A DNA stretch of 8,354 nt from Bacteroidetes bacterium UBA6161 (GTDB taxonomy: Bacteria > Bacteroidota > Bacteroidia > NS11-12g > UBA955), in assembly GCA_002422315.1 (NCBI GenBank), contig DIUJ01000071.1, positions 1-8,354 of the forward strand, written 5' to 3'. Positions 3,622-8,354 of the stretch are shown in pieces (positions within the stretch are counted from its first letter, which is position 1; each line of letters begins with the position of its first letter). The position numbers and the translations under genes were made by a program. The notes under the pieces were generated by a model. That model searched no databases. It had not been told where the DNA came from and worked only from the letters and a program-made list of their open reading frames with translations.

Positions 3622-6600
3622 ATGTTTCAACCATATAAAAACCCCAATTGGCCAAGCCTAGAACAAGAAATTCTAGACAAATGGAAGCAAGAAAATGTTT
3701 TTGAAAAGAGTATTAGCGAAAGGCAAGGTAAAGCTACTTTTACATTTTTTGAAGGCCCCCCAAGTGCTAATGGCATGCCAGGAATACACCATGTAATGAG
3801 CAGAGCCATAAAAGATATTTTTTGTAGATACAAAACCCAAAAAGGGTTTAAGGTGATGCGAAAAGGCGGCTGGGATACCCATGGCCTACCGATTGAACTG
3901 CAAGTAGAAAAAAGACTTGGCATTACCAAAGACGATATAGGAAAAAAAATTAGCATCGCAGATTACAACAAAGAATGTAGGAAAGATGTAATGCAATTCA
4001 AAGAGGTTTGGGATAACCTTACGGAAAGAATTGGTTTTTGGTTAGACCTTGAAAACCCTTATGTAACCTATGAAAACAACTACATAGAAAGCGTTTGGGC
4101 TTTGCTCAAAATGTTCTATGACAAAGGCTTGCTTTACAAAGGCCACACTATCCAACCCTATTCGCCAGCCGCTGGAACAGGACTTAGTTCGCACGAACTC
4201 AACCAGCCAGGATGCTACAAAGAAATAAAAGACACCACTGTAGTTGCTCAGTTTAAACTGTTACCCAATAGTTTTTTTGACAGAGAAACCCATATACTTG
4301 CATGGACAACCACCCCGTGGACCCTTCCTTCCAACACTGCTTTGGCATTGGGCGAAAAAATAAACTACGTACTAGTACAAACCTATAACCCTTATACCCT
4401 TCAAGAAGTGAATGTGGTACTAGCCAAAGAAGCGATAAGCAGATATTTTAAAACAGAGGCTCAGGATGCAGAAATGGCAGCTCCGGAAGCAAATGCAAAA
4501 TCGATTCCATGGAAAATCCTTAAAGAATTTAAAGGGAAAGAAATAGAAGGCCTTGCCTATGAGCAACTTCTGCCTTATGTAAAACCAGAAGGCAAAGCAT
4601 TTGCCATTGCTTGTGGCGATTTTGTTACCACTACCGACGGTACCGGCATAGTGCATATTGCGCCTAGTTTTGGGTCCGACGACTTTAAATTGGCTCAAAA
4701 AAATGGCATAGACTCCCTTACCTTAGTAAATGAACAAGGCAAATTTGTTAGCGAAGTAACAGACTTTGCCGGCGAATATGTAAAAGAAAGCTATTACAGC
4801 GCAGCCGAAATAGAAGCAGAAAAAACTAAACAAGGCAGAGACAAATACTTGAGTGTAGACGAGAGAATTTCGATAAAACTAAAAACAGAAAACAAAGCAT
4901 TTAAAGTAGAAAAATATAGCCACAATTATCCGCATTGCTGGAGAACAGACAAGCCTGTATTGTATTATCCTCTAAAAAGTTGGTTTATAAAAACCACCGC
5001 AATACGCGAAAAATTAGTGGAACTAAACAAAGAAATAAACTGGAAACCTAAGTCTACCGGGGAAGGACGTTTTGCCAATTGGTTAGAAAATTTGGTGGAC
5101 TGGAATCTTTCTCGTTCTAGATTTTGGGGAACCCCACTTCCTATTTGGAGAACAGAAGATGGTATGGAGGAGATTTGTATTGGTTCTACGGCTCAGTTAC
5201 AATCCGAAATTGACAAGGCGATAGCTGCTGGTTTTATGCAACACAATCCAATTTCAAACCAAGATTTCGACTTACACCGACCATTGGTAGATGACATTTT
5301 TTTGGTGTCGGCTAGTGGTCAAAAAATGAAAAGGGAGACCGACTTGATAGACGTATGGTTTGACTCTGGAGCTATGCCTTATGCTCAGTGGCATTTCCCT
5401 TTTGAAAACCAAGACATACAACAACAAAACTTTCCAGCAGATTTTATTGCAGAAGGAGTAGACCAAACTCGTGGGTGGTTTTTTACACTACATGTTATAG
5501 CTGCCGCTCTTTTTGACTCCGTAGCATACAAGAACGTACTTGCCAATGGCCTGGTTTTAGACAAAGACGGCAACAAAATGAGCAAGCGTTTAGGCAATGC
5601 GGTAGACCCATTTAAAGCAATAGAACAATACGGTGCAGATGCCATTAGATGGTACATGATGGCCAATGCACAGCCTTGGGACAATCTAAAATTTGACCTA
5701 AAAGGAGTAGAAGAAACCCAAAGAAAGTTTTTTGGCACCCTATACAATACTTATTCATTTTTTGCGCTTTATGCCAATGTAGATGGTTTTGATTTCAATG
5801 AAAACATTATCCCACTTGAAAAAAGACCTGAAATAGACCAATGGATAATTTCACTACTGAATACCCTTGTACAAAATGTAGACGATAGCTTAAACGATTA
5901 CGACCCTACAAAAGCAACAAGAGCCATACAAAGCTTTGTAGACGAAAACCTAAGCAACTGGTATGTTAGGCTTTGCAGAAGAAGATTTTGGAAAGGCGAA
6001 TACTCGGAAGACAAAATTGCAGCCTACCAAACCTTGCACGAATGCCTACTTACACTAAGCAAACTAATTGCACCTTTTGCACCTTTTTATGCAGACAGGT
6101 TGTACCGTGATTTAAACCAACATTCTAAAGCAGAACAATTTAGCTCTGTGCACCTTAGTGTTTTCCCGGAGGTTTGCCAAGACAAAATCAACAAAGACTT
6201 AGAAGAAACCATGCAAATAGCCCAAGACCTTAGCTCTATGGTACTTAGCTTGCGCAAAAAAGACAATTTGAAAGTACGTCAACCACTTCAAAAAATGATG
6301 GTGCCGGTGCTTTCAGATACTTTTAAAAGACAATTAAGACATGTGGAAGCTCTTATTCTAAGTGAGGTAAATGTAAAAGAACTAGAATATTTGGAGGACA
6401 GCGAAAATAGCTTGTTGGTTAAACAAATCAAGCCAAACTTTAAAGCTCTAGGTCCCAAAGCAGGACCACTAATGAAGTCTGTAGCAAATGCCATAAGCCA
6501 ATGGAACAAAGATCAAATTGTACAGATAGAAAACGAAGGGAAAATAAATATAGTAGTAGAAAATAAAGAATTTGAAATACTGCTTAATGAGGTGGAAATA

Positions 6601-6939
6601 GCACCTGCGGATATCCCAGGGTGGTCTGTTGCCAGCCAAGGCAAACTAGTTGTAGCACTAGATATAACCTTGAGTCCAGAACTTATACAAGAAGGCATTG
6701 CACGTGAATTTGTAAACCGAGTTCAAAACTTACGAAAAGAAATGAATTTGGACCTAACCGACAAAATAAGCGTAAAATTAGACCCCTCTACAAAATTTTC
6801 TGATGCAATTACCCATTTCAAAACTTATATTTGCGCGGAAATTTTAGCAGCTAGCCTCGACTTCGAAACATTATCGCCTGATTTCCATACCGTTGAAATA
6901 GAAGACCAGATATTGAACATAAAGATAGACAAACTATAA
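3622..6939 (+). CDS. ileS: Isoleucyl-tRNA synthetase, type 2 (eukaryote-like)
   Basis: This cytoplasmic class Ia enzyme charges tRNA-Ile with isoleucine. The product is 1105 residues, longer than the ~940 of type 1 bacterial enzymes. The catalytic signature is at 46-58 (PPSANGMPGIHHV), where the HIGH motif reads G54-I55-H56-H57. The second signature is K652-M653-S654-K655-R656. The CP1 editing domain shows the T-rich W228-TTTPW233 segment and GTGIVHIAPSFGSDD (340-354). Other hallmarks are RSRFWGTP (498-505), IDVWFDSG (576-583) and DQTRGWFF. An anticodon-binding helical domain and a long C-terminal extension follow, ending without a Cys-rich zinc finger, as expected for type 2. Type 2 enzymes are known to be poorly inhibited by mupirocin. 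The ATG at 3622 directly begins the conserved N-terminus (FQPYKNPNWPSLEQEIL). It is first in a three-gene operon ending 11 bp before the DksA-like gene. Confidence 0.97.
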   Translation: MFQPYKNPNWPSLEQEILDKWKQENVFEKSISERQGKATFTFFEGPPSANGMPGIHHVMSRAIKDIFCRYKTQKGFKVMRKGGWDTHGLPIELQVEKRLGITKDDIGKKISIADYNKECRKDVMQFKEVWDNLTERIGFWLDLENPYVTYENNYIESVWALLKMFYDKGLLYKGHTIQPYSPAAGTGLSSHELNQPGCYKEIKDTTVVAQFKLLPNSFFDRETHILAWTTTPWTLPSNTALALGEKINYVLVQTYNPYTLQEVNVVLAKEAISRYFKTEAQDAEMAAPEANAKSIPWKILKEFKGKEIEGLAYEQLLPYVKPEGKAFAIACGDFVTTTDGTGIVHIAPSFGSDDFKLAQKNGIDSLTLVNEQGKFVSEVTDFAGEYVKESYYSAAEIEAEKTKQGRDKYLSVDERISIKLKTENKAFKVEKYSHNYPHCWRTDKPVLYYPLKSWFIKTTAIREKLVELNKEINWKPKSTGEGRFANWLENLVDWNLSRSRFWGTPLPIWRTEDGMEEICIGSTAQLQSEIDKAIAAGFMQHNPISNQDFDLHRPLVDDIFLVSASGQKMKRETDLIDVWFDSGAMPYAQWHFPFENQDIQQQNFPADFIAEGVDQTRGWFFTLHVIAAALFDSVAYKNVLANGLVLDKDGNKMSKRLGNAVDPFKAIEQYGADAIRWYMMANAQPWDNLKFDLKGVEETQRKFFGTLYNTYSFFALYANVDGFDFNENIIPLEKRPEIDQWIISLLNTLVQNVDDSLNDYDPTKATRAIQSFVDENLSNWYVRLCRRRFWKGEYSEDKIAAYQTLHECLLTLSKLIAPFAPFYADRLYRDLNQHSKAEQFSSVHLSVFPEVCQDKINKDLEETMQIAQDLSSMVLSLRKKDNLKVRQPLQKMMVPVLSDTFKRQLRHVEALILSEVNVKELEYLEDSENSLLVKQIKPNFKALGPKAGPLMKSVANAISQWNKDQIVQIENEGKINIVVENKEFEILLNEVEIAPADIPGWSVASQGKLVVALDITLSPELIQEGIAREFVNRVQNLRKEMNLDLTDKISVKLDPSTKFSDAITHFKTYICAEILAASLDFETLSPDFHTVEIEDQILNIKIDKL

Positions 6940-6950
6940 TACTACACAAT

Positions 6951-7340
6951 ATGGAGAATTTGGAAGAAAACAAAAGATATGGCGATGCAGACCTTGCAGA
7001 GTTTAAGGCCATTATTTTGTCAAAATTAGAAACATCAAGAGAAGAGTTTAACAAGCTTCAAAAACAGTTGCAAAACCCCAATGAAAATGGCATAGAAAAC
7101 ACATCCAATCAATATATGACAATGGAAGATGGTGCCTCTACTTTTGAGAAAGAAAACATGAACCAGTTGGCTGCAAGGTTGAAAAAATTCATTAACAACT
7201 TAGAAGCTGCTTTGGTTAGAATTGAAAATAAAACCTACGGCGTTTGTAGGGTTTCCGGCAAACTTATTCCAAAAGAAAGGTTAAAAGCCGTACCTCATAC
7301 CACGCTTAGCATGGATGCCAAACTAAACCAATACAAATAA
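6951..7340 (+). CDS. DksA/TraR-family protein without zinc ligands
   Basis: The 129-residue product matches the DksA/TraR family, which enters the RNA polymerase secondary channel and tunes transcription, in E. coli together with ppGpp. Residues 12-90 form two charged helices consistent with the coiled coil. Its tip reads MEDGAST (58-64), retaining one Asp (D60) and A62 of the usual tip motif. The C-terminal globule YGVCRVSGKLIPKERLKAVP aligns with the C4 zinc finger, but only C99 remains. The other three ligand positions are S102, S120 and A123 by alignment to the E. coli spacing. A conserved fold without zinc is common in Bacteroidetes versions, so this is unlikely to be damage. The gene lies 11 bp after ileS and 12 bp before lspA, in one transcript. 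A housekeeping transcriptional role is inferred; the precise target is unknown. Confidence 0.88.
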   Translation: MENLEENKRYGDADLAEFKAIILSKLETSREEFNKLQKQLQNPNENGIENTSNQYMTMEDGASTFEKENMNQLAARLKKFINNLEAALVRIENKTYGVCRVSGKLIPKERLKAVPHTTLSMDAKLNQYK

Positions 7341-7352
7341 TCGACATTTCCC

Positions 7353-8078
7353 TTGACAGAAAATCCTTCTATAGAACACCCTGTATCTGAACCAAAACAT
7401 AGCCAAAGCAAAGCTTGGATATTGTCGGGCTTGGTAATTTTTTTAGTACTATTGGCAGACCAATGGTTAAAAATATGGGTAAAAACCACCATGTCTTTTA
7501 ATTCCGAATTTCCTGTTTTTGGGAATTGGTTTTATATCCACTTTACAGAAAACAACGGGATGGCATTTGGAATAGAGCTAGGGGGCGAATACGGCAAACT
7601 CCTGCTTACCTCTTTTAGAATTCTTGCAGTAGGTTTTGGGGTTTGGGTTTTGCGTCAGCAAATACAAAAGAAAGCGCATACTGCTTTTATTGTTTGTATT
7701 GCTCTAATTTTAGCCGGAGCGATAGGAAATATTATAGACAGCGTGTTTTACGGCAAACTGTTTACGGATATAAACAACTACTCCGGAGGCTGGTTTCATG
7801 GCCGGGTTGTGGATATGCTTTATTTTCCGTTAGTAGAAGGCTATTACCCAGAATGGGTGCCTTTTAAGGGCGGAGATTATTTTATCTTTTTCAGCCCTGT
7901 ATTTAATATAGCAGATGCTGCTATAAGCTGTGGAGTTTTTGCTATTCTTTTGTTCCAAAAAAAGTTTTTCCCTATGGTAGAAACACAAGAAAAAGAAGAA
8001 ATAGAGGCTCTTGAAACAGCTGAAAATCAACCTTTGGTAGAAGAAACAGACAAAGAGGAAGAAACAGACAAGGCATAA
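7353..8078 (+). CDS. lspA: Lipoprotein signal peptidase (signal peptidase II)
   Basis: This inner-membrane aspartyl protease cuts prolipoproteins before the lipid-modified cysteine. The product is 241 residues. Membrane segments are visible at about 22-43, 82-100, 110-127 and 184-203. The catalytic aspartates are D129 in GAIGNIIDS and D188 in FNIADAAI, and N67 and N68 lie in the conserved ENNGMAFG loop. The segment between the two aspartates is long (59 residues, with GRVVDMLYFPL and GGDYFIFFSPVFN), as in Bacteroidetes LspA. The C-terminus carries an extra acidic tail (about 208-241, Glu-rich) beyond the last membrane helix, so the protein is longer than the ~165 residues of enterobacterial enzymes. 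The start is TTG at 7353: an in-frame stop (that of the DksA-like gene) lies 12 bp upstream and the next ATG would remove the first helix. It is the last protein gene of the ileS operon. Confidence 0.95.
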   Translation: MTENPSIEHPVSEPKHSQSKAWILSGLVIFLVLLADQWLKIWVKTTMSFNSEFPVFGNWFYIHFTENNGMAFGIELGGEYGKLLLTSFRILAVGFGVWVLRQQIQKKAHTAFIVCIALILAGAIGNIIDSVFYGKLFTDINNYSGGWFHGRVVDMLYFPLVEGYYPEWVPFKGGDYFIFFSPVFNIADAAISCGVFAILLFQKKFFPMVETQEKEEIEALETAENQPLVEETDKEEETDKA

Positions 8079-8085
8079 GACTTTT

Positions 8086-8157
8086 GGTCCCGTAGTTCAA
8101 CGGATAGAATAGAAGTTTCCTAAACTTTTGATGTGAGTTCGATTCTCGCCGGGGCCA
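8086..8157 (+). tRNA. tRNA-Arg (anticodon CCU)
   Basis: The cloverleaf is complete. The acceptor GGTCCCG (8086-8092) pairs with CGGGGCC (8150-8156) through one G-T pair, followed by discriminator A8157. The anticodon stem GAAGT/ACTTT (8112-8116, 8124-8128) closes the loop TTCCTAA with CCT at 8119-8121, which reads AGG. The T arm is GTGAG-TTCGATT-CTCGC (8133-8149). CCA is not encoded. It starts 7 bp after lspA, so it could be cut from the operon transcript. No separate promoter is evident. Confidence 0.95.
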
Positions 8158-8172
8158 CATTTTAATCCCACA

Positions 8173-8280
8173 ATGTATTTTGTTTACATTTTATACTCTG
8201 AAAAAAATGACCGTTTCTATGTCGGACATGCTGCCAACGTAGAAAACAGATTATTGGAACATAGACCTGACAGGTTTTAA
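8173..8280 (+). pseudogene. Truncated GIY-YIG nuclease-domain gene
   Basis: The 35-codon frame gives MYFVYILYSEKNDRFYVGHA and continues to LLEH before a stop. Residues 2-30 match the beginning of the small single-domain GIY-YIG proteins (YhbQ/UPF0213-like, normally about 80-100 residues): Y5-I6-L7 stands for GIY, Y16-V17-G18 for YIG, and the ANVENRLLEH helix follows. The frame is lost just after H30 (8260-8262), exactly where a 34-bp near-palindrome begins, so the rest of the nuclease domain, including the catalytic Glu, is missing. At the very end of the window the codons AAT AAG TTT ACA (8343-8354) would read N-K-F-T, which resembles the next conserved segment of this family, so the gene may resume after an ~80-bp insertion. 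Protein function is probably lost unless the insertion is bypassed. Confidence 0.65.
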
Positions 8281-8295
8281 AAACTGACAGGTCTA
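8262..8295. repeat. 34-bp near-palindromic repeat interrupting the GIY-YIG gene
   Basis: TAGACCTGACAG (8262-8273) and CTGACAGGTCTA (8284-8295) are inverted copies with one mismatch. The TTTTAAAA centre is also self-complementary, so almost all 34 bases can pair. CTGACAGGT also occurs twice in direct orientation. Similar CTGACAGGT palindromes are, as I recall, frequent intergenic repeats in Bacteroidetes genomes. Confidence 0.7.
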
Positions 8296-8302
8296 GTAAA
8301 TG

Positions 8303-8322
8303 CAACACCCCTACGGGGTTGG
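8303..8322. repeat. ACCCC-TAC-GGGGT hairpin repeat
   Basis: CCCC (8308-8311), loop TAC and GGGG (8315-8318) form a strong small hairpin, extended by A8307-T8319, or alternatively by CAA/TTG if two bases bulge. The G/C-rich core stands out in this A/T-rich DNA and resembles a dispersed Bacteroidetes repeat. GTGATCAC (8322-8329) follows. No terminator U-run is present. Confidence 0.5.
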
Positions 8323-8354
8323 TGATCACTGACTCGTCCTAAAATAAGTTTACA

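Noticed and set aside
3627..3956. Minus-strand frame of 109 codons inside ileS, and other antisense frames at 4420-4698, 5385-5747 and 7972-8160
   Set aside because: They overlap strongly supported genes or the tRNA and have no recognisable family.
8079..8086. GACTTTTG as a separate tRNA promoter -7 element
   Set aside because: It overlaps the first base of the mature tRNA, too close to serve as its promoter, and lacks the leading T.
8086..8157. tRNA-Arg as an attachment site of an integrated element
   Set aside because: No duplicate of the tRNA 3' end and no integrase gene is found in the window.
8172..8190. AATGTA/TACATT hairpin after the tRNA as a terminator
   Set aside because: The six-pair A/T-rich stem with a seven-base loop lies in the GIY-YIG coding start and lacks a clear U-run. 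It is probably chance.

Overview
The window looks like chromosomal DNA of a Bacteroidota (Bacteroidetes) bacterium. Three things point there. The DNA is A/T-rich. The -7 elements match TAnnTTTG rather than the usual bacterial TATAAT. The order ileS - DksA/TraR-like gene - lspA is familiar from this phylum, the IleRS is the long eukaryote-like type 2, and the DksA-like protein has lost its zinc ligands. Genus cannot be told from the sequence.

Left part, minus strand (1-3167). A REP-associated tyrosine transposase (RAYT, 15-539) abuts a dense field of palindromic repeats. The field forms two collinear composite blocks, A (541-985) and B (1443-1925), in direct orientation, and a single small lipoprotein gene (1026-1421) sits between them. 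The blocks are built from the same modules in the same order: a long nested hairpin always preceded by CTCGG, a shorter hairpin, a 52-bp tandem unit, and a TTCGGCTTC-type end module. Upstream (to the right) are a NusG-like/UpxY-type antiterminator (1980-2489) and a winged-helix plus nucleotidyltransferase protein (2631-3167) that has a full Bacteroidetes-type promoter. This regulator pair normally heads a polysaccharide locus. Here it is followed directly by repeat block B.

Centre (3168-3621). This divergent intergenic region holds two opposite promoters, a small repeat-like element (imperfect palindrome between 12-bp direct repeats) and a perfect 13-bp-stem hairpin lying where the -33 element of the ileS promoter should be.

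Right part, plus strand (3622-8157). A tight housekeeping operon carries isoleucyl-tRNA synthetase, the DksA-like protein and lipoprotein signal peptidase with gaps of 11 and 12 bp. A tRNA-Arg(CCU) gene follows 7 bp later. LspA would process lipoproteins such as the one at 1026-1421.

Right end (8158-8354). The start of a GIY-YIG nuclease-like gene is cut short after 35 codons exactly where a 34-bp near-palindrome begins. A second short hairpin follows, and the window ends there.

The strongest candidate for a little-described system is the RAYT with its adjacent multi-module palindromic array flanking the lipoprotein gene. The most notable protein feature is the G-x-H-H form of the HIGH motif in IleRS. 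No CRISPR array, phage or toxin-antitoxin locus was found.
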